From Lumbricus rubellus (Eukaryota > Annelida > Clitellata > Crassiclitellata > Lumbricidae): a stretch of DNA of 64,000 nt. The first letter of the stretch is position 1, and the number at the start of each line of letters is the position of its first letter. The translations under genes were made by a program, and so were the position numbers. The notes beneath the pieces are model-generated. The model did no database searches, was not told where the DNA came from, and saw only the letters and a list, made by a program, of their open reading frames with translations. The stretch spans positions 34,404,979 to 34,468,978 of the forward strand of contig OX243821.1 in NCBI GenBank assembly GCA_945859605.1, read 5' to 3'. This document shows, piece by piece, positions 11,219 through 22,754 of the stretch.

Positions 11219-12694
11219 CATGGGCGAAGTTTATAACGGGCTAGGGGGCTCAAACCCCTCAAGAAGACCCAGATTCAGGTCTGTCACAAGGAAAATGGTA
11301 TCGTTTGCGGGGTTAGCCCCCAAGAAAGTTTTACGAGCGAAACTTGAATCCGATGATTAACGCTTTTTTATCCAGGAAAAATAGCATGGTTGTTGTGAAA
11401 CTTCAATTAAAGTCGTTGACTAAAACGGGTGTGTCCGGAAAGTTAGTATGGTTTCATGAGATTTCTATTAAACTCGACGTGTGTAAGAAAAAAGAATGGT
11501 TTTTTTATGAGATTTCAACTCTATGACCAAGAAAAGGTCGACACACTTTTTGTCTGAAAAATAATATGATTTTGTGAGATTTAAATTAAACTCCCAAAGA
11601 ATATGTTTACGCAAAATAGTATGGTTTTTATGAGAATTTAACAAATTTCGATGACTAAAAAAGGTGTTTACGGAAATATTATGGTCTTATGAGATTTCAA
11701 TTAAACTCAATGACTAAAAAAGGTGTTTACGCGAAATAGTAAAGTTTTTATGAGACTTAAATTAAACTCGATGACCAAAAAGGTGTCTTCGGAAAATAGT
11801 ATAGATCTATGATATTTAAATTTAACAATATGACTAAAAAAGGTGTTTACGAAAAAAAACATGGTTTTACGATATTTCAATTAAACCCGGTCACTAAAAA
11901 AGGTGTTTACGCAAAATAGTATGGTTTTTATGAGATTACAATTATTCTCGATAATAAGAAAGGTGTTTACGCAAAATAGTATGGTTTTATGAGATTCAAA
12001 TAAAAAATTGATGACTGAAAAAGATGTTTACGCAAAATAGTATGGTTTTATAAGATTTTATTTAAACTCGATGAGTTGATGTCTAAAAAAGGTTTTTACG
12101 CAAAATAGTATGGTTTTATGAGACTTCAATTAAACTCGATGACTAAAAAAAGTGTTTACGGAATAAATTATGGTTTTGTGATATTTCGATTAAATTGGAT
12201 CACTAAACAGGTGTTTACGCAAAATAGTATGTTTTTTTATGAGATTTCAGTTAATCTCGTTGACCAAACAAGGTGTTTACGCAAAAAAATATGGTTTTTA
12301 TGAGATTTTAATTTAATTCGATTACTAAAAAAGGTGTTTACACAAAATAGTATGTTTTTAAGATTTAAATTAATCTCGATGGCTAAAAAAGGTGTTTACG
12401 CTAAATAGTATCGTTTTTATGAGATTTCAATTAAACTCGATGACTAAAAAAGGTGTTTACGGTAATTAGTATGGTTTTATGATATTTCAAATAAACTACT
12501 TGACTAAAAAAGGTGTTTACGCAAGATAGTATGGTTTTTATTAGATTTAAATTAAACTCGATGACTAAAAAGGCTCATTAACTTTTGATTCGAGAAAAAA
12601 TTCCGGCGCCGCTCAATCTGGACCAAGTCTCCGCCTCATATCCAAACTTTAAGTTTTTTTAGCCTCCAAAAATGTAAACCAAACTCCGTCCACG
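11219..12694. mobile_element. hAT-like element, nested, carrying a minisatellite
   Basis: The left end CATGGGCGAAGTTT and the right end AAACTCCGTCCACG form imperfect inverted repeats. Flanks ATTGGGTC (11211-11218) and ATTTGGTC (12695-12702) differ at one base and are the probable 8-bp target duplication. The interior is dominated by the ~60-bp tandem array at 11380-12580. No transposase ORF. Related ends occur at 9328 and 59702-59861. Confidence 0.65.
11380..12580 (+). repeat. ~60-bp minisatellite containing AAAAAGGTGTTTACG
   Basis: About 20 diverged units whose consensus pieces are ATTAAACTCGATGACTAAA, AAAGGTGTTTACGCAAAATA and GTATGGTTTTTATGAGATTT. Unit length is 58-62 bp. Short open frames (11344-11526, 12118-12303) simply read through units. 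The AAAAGGTGTTTAC core matches the dispersed motif of this window. Confidence 0.85.
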
Positions 12695-13499
12695 ATTTGG
12701 TCTCTTGAACGGATTTAATCTATGCATAATGAGAGTTGGCAGGGCTTTTAAACGTGCAAGTTCACATAGAAGTGTTGATTTTAAATAAAATGGCAGTTAT
12801 AATGGTCTTAGACAGTTGTAAAATCACATCCTCGCAGCAAAAAATAGTTTTGAAAAAGTCATTGTCATCTGGTTGGCAGTTATTTACCAGGGTAGATCAA
12901 AAGGCTGAGAAAAAGTCATGCAGTTCTGTAACGGAATTCTTTTGATATGCTCTGATAGTATGTATATAATAATTATAGACAAGAGTAGATTTTCATTCCT
13001 ATCAGTGTTTTCTTTTTAGTCTTTCTAATAAACATAATTTGCATGTAATAAATTAACGCAAATATTTTAGTCATGAATTTGAGTAATATTCACTACATAG
13101 CATGATTTTCTTGTATATATATTTTTGATTGATTGCATTACAGAGGTGTCTATGTTAAATGCATAGATAGTTTTTTTGCAAAACTGTTTTGCGAAATTTA
13201 GCACATTCCATCATTATATAAATTTGTGATATCAGCATTAAAAAGGTGTCTAATACAATCTGCACTCCGATCGTGTTAAAAAACAAATAACAGTTTGAAC
13301 TACTTCTATTGGGACTAAGAAAATGGATCATTTTTCATTTTTGACGACAGCTAAAATGCTACAATTAGGTGTGAATATTAAAAACAGCCTTAATTCACCC
13401 CTCCCAACTCGGTGCTTCGCGCTTCAGCGATCGTCCTTCAGCCGCTCGTCCGTCCCCCCCAAAGTTCGGACCAGGTTTCCGCCCCTGGAGAGGTGGACA

Positions 13500-13780
13500 G
13501 GTAGATACATGTAGATAAGTAGATGGAGAGATTGACATAGTTGAATAGATGGATAGGTGGATATGTGAATATGTTGATAGACGAAAAAATGGATAGAAGA
13601 ATAGATGGATAGGTGAATTTATGGATGTATGATGGATACAGTTGGATAGGTGGATAGATGGTCAACTGAGTGGAGTGGTGGTGTGGATAGTTTGATAGAA
13701 ATGGAAAAGAAGAAAGTGAGATTTACAAGAGTGAAAATAACAGAAAAATGGTGGAGAGAGAAAAAAATTTGAAACTCTTC
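13500..13780. repeat. GATA/GGAT-rich low-complexity DNA
   Basis: Degenerate GATAGATGGATAG repeats after the hAT-like element; no gene. Confidence 0.7.
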
Positions 13781-13839
13781 GTAATATTATTCGCACGTAT
13801 TCTCAATGCACGCTACATAAATTCCATCTACTTCGTTAA

Positions 13840-14293
13840 CCCGTTGGAGGTGAGGTGACGCATTGTAACGTTAGAGGTGAGGTGGGGTCTGACAAACCCC
13901 AACCCATATGTTTATTTTCAAGTCGCGATATCAAATGGAAAACATTAATTTGAGTTAAACTATTCTTCTATGATCAATTACCAACTAAACAGGCGATTAT
14001 CACGAACAAATATCTGTTTTCAATCCTTATTAGATGGCCAGAAGATGAACCCATCCATTGTGTACTTTGCCCGTGTAAGTTCCGTTTGTATACGAAAAAT
14101 CGCATTTTCTTTCAAATATACATTAAAATTAAAATAACTGTTCGTTCAAAATTTCTGAAATTTTGGTAAAGTGTCCGTATTTCATATTTACAAAGGTAGA
14201 AAAAAATAATCCAAGCTGGTTTGACGTTTTCCACCAAAAAAATGAAGTAGAATGCCTCTGGGGTGTGTCACACCCCACCTCACCTCCAACGGG
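13840..14293. mobile_element. piggyBac-type MITE, family B, copy 1
   Basis: TTAA at 13836-13839 is followed by CCCGTTGGAGGTGAGGTG; the right end is the exact inverse CACCTCACCTCCAACGGG followed by TTAA (14294-14297). The length is 454 bp. The sub-terminal GGTGGGGTCTGACAAACCCC forms another inverted repeat. Exact TTAA duplication and a C-start TIR are the piggyBac signature. A near-identical second copy lies at 42597-43060. An open frame inside (14188-14370 minus) has no family. Confidence 0.85.
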
Positions 14294-14299
14294 TTAAGT

Positions 14300-15295
14300 T
14301 GTCCAAACTCACAACATAATCTGCGCCACATAATGATAACCGTCCACTTATATTTATAGATTTCAATCACGCATAAGCCTTGTGAAATATTCCGAAAGAG
14401 AAAAGCTGTCTGAATGGAACAATGCAGTTTAATGTGGCTACCGGTCTAAAAGAATTGTCTGACTTCAACGAGAAACTGACGTGTCTAGAGTGTTGGAAAT
14501 TTAAAGATGCTTTGGGATCATGAGTCTAAATTAAGCTGCTTCATAATTATGTTATTGAATGTGCGCACGCCCAGGTGTGGTTTGAACACCTTTTAAAGGA
14601 AGTTTAAATTATTGTAAGTATGCGAAACTCAAAATTAAATTGTTTTATTGAATTCACCGGGCTGCGGGTTTTCAATTGCTAGGGTCTTAAAGAAAGATAT
14701 ATAGGTTCAACTTGTAGAACGAATCGATAATCACTTTGAACATAATGACGTAAATAATAAATAAATAATCTTTTCTTAATGAAACGCATGCATGACGCGC
14801 TGCGCTTTACATTATTATGCAAGTTATGCAGTAATCTTAATTAAAACTTAACTGCTAACTGAACAGACAGCTTTGCAATTATTATTCCTATAAAAATACG
14901 AACAGTGGAAAAGCAAGATGCCTTGAGGATAGATTGACAATTATAACCTTTGCTAGGAGAACAGAAATTTATTTCAATTTCACAGACTGATTCTAAAAGG
15001 CTGTCTCATATTCAATGCTGCATTTACTGGACACTTTTTCCAAATATATGTTTACTCTTCAAATTGTATTGTCAACAAATGTTACAAAGAACGTGAACGC
15101 ACTGACTCCCGAAATTTAAAACACCTCTTTTTACAGATTTGTTTTCTATATTAATATTGCTTGTATACCACAAACATTGAATGTACGCTTGATAATAGTT
15201 AACAATTTTCCAAAGATAGGTTTACTCTTCAAATTGTATTGTCAGTAAATGACAGGGAGCCAGTGTAAAACTTCAGCCATAATCATTAAGTGTAA
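14300..15295. other. Non-coding AT-rich interval
   Basis: No gene seen. It holds composite motif copies at 14588 and about 15122, and a repeated block (gtttactcttcaaattgtattgtca) at 15049 and 15222. Confidence 0.4.
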
Positions 15296-15299
15296 GCAT

Positions 15300-15475
15300 G
15301 ATAATCCGATGATGATGATGTGCTACGAGTCTAACAACAGCAGTTTTTTGATTGCCTGGACGGTGTCCTGTCCGGGGAGACCAGCAAAAAGTTAGTTACA
15401 GTAATCCATAGGACAGCAGATGAATGCATGTACAACTGATGTAAAGATGGCGGGAGCAACAGATCGCTTTAAATC
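15300..15475 (-). pseudogene. CR1/L2-like RT fragment
   Basis: The minus strand reads FTSVVHAFICCPMDYCN, a stop, then LFAGLPGQDTVQAIKKLLLL. This is the RT segment around the DYCNsLxxGLP block of CR1/L2 elements. A stop lies inside the block. Confidence 0.5.
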
Positions 15476-15834
15476 GTCTGATGGTTCTGTTGTGTTAAAC
15501 CACTGTTTTTAGGTATTCGTTTTCATATTACGTACCACCAAGCTATATACTTTCTTGCTTTGATAATGCTGTTGCACGATATTCCATGATAACTACACAT
15601 TTTTTATCATAGTTACTGCCTATTTAAAAAAAAGTATCGTGGAGTTACGGTAGATTTTTTGAGCACCTCTTTTAAGTTATTAGTTTCTGCATTAATGTCG
15701 CTGACCGCAAAGATTACGGTATCTGTGCAGGAAGATATTAGTTAGACACTTTTCGACAGAAATTTGCTCGCATATGTAATAATAAGGTTGCAAAACGCAA
15801 CAAGTATAATTAAAAAATCTGTAAGTAGTACTGT

Positions 15835-15912
15835 AATATGCCCGAAAAATTTTTCGGGGTAACGGCCTCTCTTGCCACGGACCCTGGTCAAATCGGATCC
15901 ATCCATCCATAT
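15835..15912 (-). repeat. Dispersed ~75-bp hairpin repeat, copy 1
   Basis: Antisense copy of a block that contains TGGATCCGATTTGACCAGGG, a tgacaacagaggcc-like centre and CCCTGGACAGAAATTTTTCG. See copies at 22455-22540, 36055-36130 and partial copies near 9515 and 39393. Confidence 0.55.
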
Positions 15913-16284
15913 AATAAAAAGACAGCTGTAAAATGGCAAACAATTTCTTACCAATGATTGTCTGGAATACTCGCCTGTCATGTCAAGTCAAAAGTTTATA
16001 TAATTTCAATTGATTACCAATTAAAGGTGTCTTTCATGTCATGGTCAAGATGTCGTCGTCGCATCGCGACGGTTGGCTACACGAACAGATGATCACTGCC
16101 CAAAGTCTTCTGTGACGAGCCGCGCTTAAGAATTTCTTTTACTAAAATGTAGATGTTATGAATCAAACATGGGTATACATACTTCACCTGTGAGCTCAGG
16201 AAATCATGTTTCGTTCTGAGCTCATTGAGTTCCACTGATTGTCAACCTATCTTGAATCTTTGGGAAGATAATGAACCTGACTTG

Positions 16285-16353
16285 GTCTTTCATTCAGTCA
16301 TTCATTCCGAAAACTTATATAGCGCCTCTTCAAGAAGTCTGTTCAGAGGCGCA
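16285..16353 (-). mobile_element. Short LINE/SINE 3' hairpin insertion
   Basis: CATTCATTC tail, TATATAGCGCCTCTTCAAG and TCAGAGGCGC hairpin in antisense orientation. It abuts the piggyBac transposase relic and has probably cut into it. Confidence 0.6.
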
Positions 16354-16681
16354 GAAAACTTCTTCACAAGTTTCAGACTTGCTCAAAAACTGGCTGATAA
16401 ACAAATGACTCTTCTGGGCACTAATCGAAAGAACAGAAAGGAGTGGCATGCGCAGACAACGCACAGAAGACGAGTTTTTCTCCTGCAGCTCGGAAGGGAA
16501 CAGCAATGGTGATGCAGTACAACGGCTGATCAAGATGTCACCTCCAACCCTGTCGAAGAAACGTGCACGATGTTCCATTTGTCCAAGGGGAAAGGATAAA
16601 AAGGCCAGAATCTGTGCAACCTGTACATGCAATGTGTGCAAAGAACATGCCCAGTATACATGCATGAACTGCAAACCATAG
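16354..16681 (+). pseudogene. piggyBac-like transposase relic, C-terminal part
   Basis: The first frame reads ENFFTSFRLAQKLADKQMTL LGTNRKNRKEW, matching the DnfFTSxxLaxxLxxkxixxxGTxRxNRk block of piggyBac transposases. After a frameshift a second frame (16448-16681) ends in a cysteine-rich module: C-x2-C-x10-C-x2-C-x-C-x2-C-x2-H-x4-C-x2-C (CSIC, CATC, CNVC, H, CMNC). This is the zinc-binding domain typical of piggyBac C-termini. The stop is at 16681. The N-terminal part and most of the DDD core are missing. It could have served the TTAA elements in this window, but that link is inference. Confidence 0.65.
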
Positions 16682-17390
16682 CTGCAATGACAGGATATTT
16701 TCTATGTTAGTTTTCAACACTGAACACTCGAACACTTTGAACACTAAAACATACCTATAACTATGAATAATGTAATTAATTTCAACAGCCTAAACATGTT
16801 CCAATTGCTTTACTACTATTTGTTTTTTGGCAATTAATAAAAAAGCAAAAACAAAGAATTTATTGAAAAAATTGTGTTGGGGTCAGTGTATCAAAAAATT
16901 TCTGGTAATCTGAGGGTTAAAACAGTTATCTTCAGCCAAGCGTGGATCTGAAACCCGCCTGATTATATAACCTCTGCAATCAATGAATGAATGAACACCA
17001 ATTGAGTTTAATCCACATCGCTCAATATTTCCTTGTATTAAATTTACCATTCAAAACTGACCAAGCAATTATCTGTGTAATTATATTATATTCGGTTTTT
17101 GAAGTTGTAAAGTTTGAAGTATAAAATGATCTTAGCGTGATTATTTATAACAATTTGAATTGTGTTAAAAAGGTGTCAAAACATCATTACACGCTTCGAA
17201 AGTAGAAGTCACAATTCAATGACACTGTGCTCTAATAAACATCGTCCAGCAACTTTCATTTGGTGTGCACTACGGAATTCGTTAAATATACATGTAGTTT
17301 ACATGTATACGATACAGTTAGCGTCACCCTCCTCATTCGTCCATGCTTGAGACTGCGCTGGAAAAGTACGAACTTTGGCAGAGTTACATG
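16682..17390. other. Non-coding interval
   Basis: No gene. AATAAAAAAGC lies at about 16836, and a composite motif copy at 17170 (TTATAA about 27 nt upstream). Confidence 0.4.
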
Positions 17391-17534
17391 TCTGCAACGA
17401 TGTAGAATTATAGAGCGCCTTTTCAGTTGTCTGGAATGGGCTCCCACAGGAGCTACGTCTACTTGCTGTGATTATTACGGAAACATGTTTTTTTTAAACT
17501 CAAAACTGTCTTTTTGCCGTGCTATAGTGTAGGG

Positions 17535-17825
17535 AGCACGTCTGAGTAGTCCCCTTGAAGAAGTGCTACATAAATTCTTGAATGAATGAATGAATGAATG
17601 AATGAATGTCTTTAGAACAGCTGTTCGCTATTTAACCTATAATCAAGAGAACAGAACTTTAGTTCAGTTTTGAAGACCACCACACGACTGATTCGAAAAA
17701 GCTGACCCAAACAGTTCTCAATGTCACAAACTGTTTAGAACGTTTTTCGCTTGATCGTAGTAGCCGGGAGGGAGCGCCTCTGAGTAGGCATCTTGAAAAG
17801 GCGATAGCCTATATAACTTCTGATG
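17535..17825 (+). repeat. Two LINE 3'-end hairpin fragments
   Basis: GGGAGCACGTCTGAGTAG ... TTGAAGAAGTGCTACATAAATTC, with a (TGAA)n tail at 17580-17608, and GGGAGCGCCTCTGAGTAG ... AAAAGGCGATAGCCTATATAA at 17768-17818. Both are sense-orientation 3' ends of the CR1/L2-like family. Confidence 0.6.
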
Positions 17826-18252
17826 TTTGATTGTTTGAATATACTCTATTCTGTTACAGTAGTGGTCATAGACTTTTCTGCACTACAGAAAGTGTTCTTA
17901 TGAAATGCTAACGAAGACACGGTCAAGGAGTAATTGCATCACGACGTTATTGAAAACCTTTTCACTGAGTCAATTTTCATTAATAAAGGTGGCTAACATA
18001 AATTTCAACTCCGCCACTGGTTGAGCTCTGCAAGTGCCAGTTCCAAGACTAGTTAAAGGAGGAGGGCATCGCTAATGGTCTTTATTACAACACAGTGACG
18101 TTAAACCGCAACTACAACCCATTAATGAATGTGCTCTAAGAAATATAATTTTTAGGATATCGTTCAATGGAGATTAAAAAGGACGAAAGAAGGCTAAAGC
18201 TCGAGTTTTGGCTAAAGCAGCCCTTGCTCGTGAAGATAATGTCACATAGGCT

Positions 18253-18365
18253 TATACATTCATTCATTCATTCATTCATTCATTCATTCATTCATTCATT
18301 CATTCATTCATTCGGACATTTATATAGTGCTCCTTCAAGTAAAAACTACTCAGAGGCGCTCCGGA
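18253..18365 (-). repeat. (ATTC)n tract with LINE 3' hairpin
   Basis: About 60 bp of pure ATTC followed by TATATAGTGCTCCTTCAAG and ACTCAGAGGCGCTCC, an antisense 3' end. Confidence 0.7.
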
Positions 18366-18700
18366 CTCTAGTGCGCTCGACCCATCATACGAACTCACCA
18401 AAACTCCACCGCTCGCTATCTCCCCATGCACAGGTCTTTCACTCAAAACTGAAAACATTGCTCTTTCACAAATCCTATCCTGATTCTTCCTCTTCTCACA
18501 TGATCACATCCCTCGGCATTTCAACTCTAAACATCACCCACCTTAGCCGTCCATCTGTCTGCCTGCCTGACTCCCCGGACTTGACCCGCTGCCTATCGAT
18601 TTTGTCTTGATTGAGCGCCTGTGAATAAGCTGGTTCCCGTGACTTCGCTTTTGTGGGCGCTGTAGAAATCTCGAGCTTACGATTACGATTACGATTCTAT
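18366..18700 (+). mobile_element. CR1/L2-like LINE 3' end, second family (ACGATT tail)
   Basis: The plus strand reads ...QVFHSKLKTLLFHKSYPDSS, the C-terminus of a CR1/L2-like ORF. After its stop (18610) come TGAGCGCCTGTGAATAAGC TGGT, CGCTTTTGTGGGCGCTGTAG and a (TTACGA)n tail. The hairpin and tail differ from the GCGCCTCT/ATGA family, so at least two LINE families use a conserved 3' stem-loop plus simple tail. Other copies: 43066-43150 (minus), 43195-43425, 61200-61455, 61880-62015. Confidence 0.65.
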
Positions 18701-19450
18701 GGTTTCAGGACAGATCCAAACGTGATGTGCATCGACATTTTCATATTAGTCTCTTTTGTTTGCCTGAAATATAGACGGGCATCAATATATGCTTTGATGA
18801 TGTATCTGATTATCATTTAACTCATCGCATTGTATCCAACATTTTACACTGTTGCGTCTATCCAAATAGTGGCGACGGGTCCAGCTTTATATAGATTTTG
18901 TTAATCATCTTTTAGAGGTATTAACTTGCCGATATTTATTGAGAAAAAGTAATTCATCGTTTATTTTTCTTTTTATATAATTTCTGCTGAGACTATCTAT
19001 AAGGTGTCTAACCTGACCGATCATGACAATCGTTTTAAGCGTGCGAATTTTATGGTGTAGCGTGACGAGACACAAGTCAGTTGCTATACGTGTTTAATAT
19101 TTATTTTATATAACATGGCTTAAAACCGTTGTAAGGGTGTTTAAGGTTGAGTGGCTGTTTCAGTTTAGATAGTCATCGTACTCTTTAATCCAGCCTTTTG
19201 ATCATTACCTTGTTTCATCAGGTCGTTTTTGTGGAGACGTTGAAACATTTGAAACCGAATTCTTTTTATGACCGATATAAATTTCAATTATTGCCCTTCG
19301 TAAACAATAATTGAACACCTGCAACTGACTTACAGGTCGAGTATAAAGTGGACAAAGTCAAAATTGAAAGTAATTTGGATTGGTGTAAAATAAAATGACT
19401 TGTCCTTCATTTTCCAGCATGGACCGTCGCGCGGCGAAGATCAAAGAACG
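18700..19450. other. Non-coding interval
   Basis: No gene. Composite motif copies at 19001 and 19134, each with TATATAA 29 nt upstream of the GG. Confidence 0.45.
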
Positions 19451-19458
19451 GTTAAAAG

Positions 19459-19838
19459 CAGCGTTGCCACTCCTTGTTTTTTTCCACTAGGTCTTGGGTT
19501 TTTCGATCCAAACTTGGAAAATGGGTTTTTCCGAAAGAACTTGGGTGTTTTGCTTGGGTGTTTTTCTGGACAAAATCTTGGGTTTTTCTATTTCCGAACT
19601 TGAAAATGGGGTTTTTCAGGAAAAACGGGTGTTTTGCTTAGGTATTTCTTTCGACTAAGAAAATCGGAGAATTGTGGATATTATGGAGAAATTTTTTCCT
19701 CAGAAGACTAAAAAAGATCGTCAAACTTTTTCGGTCGGGAAATTGTGTAAATTGTCTAAGATTTGGGCAACTTGGGTTTTCTTGTTTGTTTTACCCTTTA
19801 ACTTGGGTTTTTATCATTTTCTTAGTGTAGCAACGCTG
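19459..19838. mobile_element. hAT-like MITE, 380 bp
   Basis: Left end CAGCGTTGCCAC, right end GTGTAGCAACGCTG. Flanking octamers GTTAAAAG and GTAGAAAG match at 6 of 8. The interior is T-rich with repeated CTTGGGTTTTT units. The TIR is close to CAGGGTTGCCAG of the element at 44517-45412. The 67- and 123-codon frames here read across the repeats and are not taken as genes. Confidence 0.6.
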
Positions 19839-19849
19839 GTAGAAAGCAA

Positions 19850-20880
19850 ACAAAAGTCGAAGCCGACAGCTGACAAGAGTACGAGCACCACGTGCGATTT
19901 TCAGATTTCGGAAACATCAATCGCATCGGGTGCCGTACGATTTTTGCATTTCTTTTCATTTTTGGTTCTGATTCTGGAGCTGGAATTCTGCTCTGGTCCT
20001 CGCCTCCGAATCCAATCTAATCTATTCAAATGTAATCCCGTCTAATATTGTCTGATTTTAGTTCTAAGGCTCTGATGGCCCAATATACAGATGAGAATGG
20101 TTACCATTAATGGTTATTAAAGATCAATGACAATGATGGTAATGACGATGATGACGATGATGATAATGTTAGTGATAATGATAGTCCTGGTTCAGAGTCA
20201 CTCATGCCAGGTCGGTCACGTGACGTCTGTCGTTTCTGCTGAAAGGTTAGAGGTCAGCGGACTTGACGGATGAGAATATTGGTTATCGCAGAAATGGCGC
20301 TTCACAATGCGCTCGAGTCACCGCAGAGCAGGGAACCAGAGCGGGAGGGCGTTACAACCAGGTAACCAGGATTTTGATCGGTCGGTTTTGGGTGGTGGGA
20401 AAGTGAAATTTTACGGCGTTTTTTCTTCTGTCACATCCTCAGTTTTACCATCATCGTTGTATCAATTGTAACTCGTTTCTTCCTCTTTCTTTTCTTCTTC
20501 CAATTCCACTTCCTATGTATTCCTACTATGGCTTCCAACTACCTCAATCTTCCATCATACACCATGCTATAATATCCTCCTCATATCCCTTCATTCGTAC
20601 AGTCACCTTCACTGTTTGAATTTATTATTATCTCAAACATGCACTGTTTGAAAATAAATGGCATTTTAGCCACCTCTTTTAAGGTTACCAATCTTACTAT
20701 AAAAGTGTCCAAAGTCACCCGATTCTAATTTATACTTTGACTTTGAGAATCACTGTATAAATGTCAAAACACCTCTTTTAGGTTATAAATCTTGCTACAA
20801 ACATTTGTTTGCTACCATTTTCGACAGATTAAGACAAGAAAAATCGATTGTGGGTTACGTAGGCTATTGAGTAATTCTCC
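19850..20880. other. Non-coding interval
   Basis: No gene. GATGATGA-like repeats at 20130-20185. Motif copies at 20670 and 20769 (minus), each part of a palindrome: ACCTCTTTTAAGGT at 20671 and ACCTCTTTTAGGT at 20770. Confidence 0.4.
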
Positions 20881-20887
20881 TATCTAT

Positions 20888-20888
20888 A

Positions 20889-20922
<34 letters not shown>
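20888..20922. repeat. (CA)n microsatellite
   Basis: About 17 CA units. Confidence 0.95.
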
Positions 20923-20923
<1 letters not shown>

Positions 20924-21396
20924 CATAATTATATACAATATCTTAAGATTGTGAGGTCCTTCCACCCTTCCAACACTTCTCTATATCCCACAATGGCTTC
21001 AGGCTCAACAACAACGTCTCATCTTCGATGCTTGTTATCAAATTGGTTTTGAATAATTCCTCAAAACGTCGAATCTTCTCGCTCTCTGCAAACGAATGAA
21101 CGTACATGTAAGTTTTTGTCTATAATTAAAAGTCTTACTTACATCTGTTATTAAATGATTGCAAATCTCTGCTTAGCGCTATTACGAATATCAACGTATT
21201 TTGTGGAATATACTAGTGATATTGAAAAAAATAAATTTTACACGATTTTCGGAGGCGCTTTCGAGTTGCAAAGAGGAAGCGGTAAAATTAAAATTTTATT
21301 GATGAGTCTGAATTTTTAAGTGCATTAAATGTGCGCATCTGAAACTTATTCAGTCGCTTAACCATATTGTGAAGGTGTCTAAGTGGATCACTTTAA

Positions 21397-21515
21397 CCCT
21401 CGAGTGCCCAAGGGGGGGGGGTCCGACCGGATCCAAGGCCTGTTTTTCCCGGATAACTTTTTAAAGACTACGGATGTGCAAAAATGCTTTTTTGAGAAGG
21501 ATTGAACCTTAGCGT
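21397..21515. repeat. TTAA MITE family A, truncated copy
   Basis: TTAA (21393-21396), then CCCTCGAGTGCCCAAGG, a G run, GTCCGACCGGATCC and AGGCCTGTTTTTCCCGG. This is the family A right end in inverted orientation; the other end is missing. Confidence 0.65.
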
Positions 21516-21519
21516 GTGA

Positions 21520-22190
21520 GGAAGCTTGCTTCTATCAAGAAGGGCCAACACTCCGCCATAGTATAATTTAATTATGAACTTCCGTTAAAACACCTCCATT
21601 TTTATTTTTACAAAAGCTATATAAGCTTTGGAGAAATAGCGATAGCATGTCGGTCTTCAATGAAGGTTAAAAAGAGACATGTTTGTTTTACTTTCACTAA
21701 ACCTGACTTTAATAAGGTTTTAAAATTCCTCTGCAGCGGCTGAGAATAGGTGCAGCACAACTATGAACTTCGGTTACCTTCGCTGCATGCATGACGTCAT
21801 GCTGGAAGTGACGTAATTTTGTTCGGGTCGTCGCATACGTGTGACATCCACGTTGATGATACTGCATTTAGAAGGGCCACTTTCTGTCACATGGACCTCA
21901 AAAGCTACCTACCATTTAGCTACAACTGCGTCAAAGGTAGTTTAGCTGTCTGTATAATTATGAGAGTCGAGACAGTCTGGGTCTTTTTACGTCTCCCTGT
22001 CTATGTACATATTCAACAACGGTATTTGTGACAGTAATATTAATATCAATAATGATAGCGATAGTGGCTGTGATTGTGATAGTAGGTCTAATATATAGTT
22101 ACTATGCCAGTTATCCGCAACAATAGAAGAGACTGTAACACTAGTTAAAATATGTGTAATTTCAATTTGATTTCTGTGTAAGATTAATTC
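21520..22190. other. Non-coding interval
   Basis: No gene recognised; motif-like aacacctcc at 21591 and a TGACGTCA-like ATGACGTCAT at 21790. Confidence 0.35.
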
Positions 22191-22250
22191 GTTTCAAGAA
22201 TTTATGTAGCGCCCTCTTTAAGAAGTCCAGCCAGAGGCGCTCCCGATCCA
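22190..22250 (-). repeat. LINE 3' hairpin fragment
   Basis: TTATGTAGCGCCCTCTTTAAG and CAGAGGCGCTCCCG in antisense orientation. Confidence 0.6.
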
Positions 22251-22454
22251 GTCATGGTTATATAAATACTGGCGAGTCAACCCTAGGGCTGTGCGCGGCC
22301 AACACCTTTAAATCGTAGGAAACTATTGTTATATATAAAAGTTTAAGGACAAGATAAACAGTGTAATTCGGTATCGGCAAAATGCTCTTCATATAGCGCT
22401 GTTTCAACTTTTTCTATGGGTGTCTATCAGTCTTCCCAATTTCATTTTGTTTGT

Positions 22455-22540
22455 GGATGGATGGATCCGATTTGACCAGGGTTTATGACAACAGAGGCCG
22501 TTACCCTGGACAGAAATTTTCTCGGCATATTACAGCACTG
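22455..22540 (+). repeat. Dispersed ~75-bp hairpin repeat, copy 2
   Basis: GGATGGATCCGATTTGACC, AGGGTTTATGACAACAGAGG, CCGTTACCCTGGACAGAAAT. The centre folds as CCAGGG ... CCCTGG. Confidence 0.65.
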
Positions 22541-22644
22541 ATGAGCAAGGTACTATAGACCAGTTCTTTGTTTGCGTGAGGCGACTAACACTACAACCTC
22601 ATTAACTCTGTTCGCCCATGTCTCTTTCTCTGCCACGGTCCAAC

Positions 22645-22754
<110 letters not shown>

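Larger units (their letters stand above)
10715..13487. mobile_element. hAT-like non-autonomous element, outer, 2.77 kb
   Basis: The left end CAGGGGCGGAAACCT and the right end AGGTTTCCGCCCCTG are perfect 15-bp inverted repeats. Identical octamers GAGAGGTG flank both ends. An 8-bp duplication with CAG-start TIRs is diagnostic of the hAT superfamily. No transposase is visible. Much of the length is a second hAT-like element (11219-12694). Long G/C runs lie just inside each end (10728-10800 and 13440-13465). A composite motif copy is at 13241. Confidence 0.8.

Noticed and set aside
11380..12580. Possible CRISPR-like array of ~60-bp repeats
   Set aside because: Contiguous minisatellite units with no unique spacers, in a eukaryotic hAT-like element.
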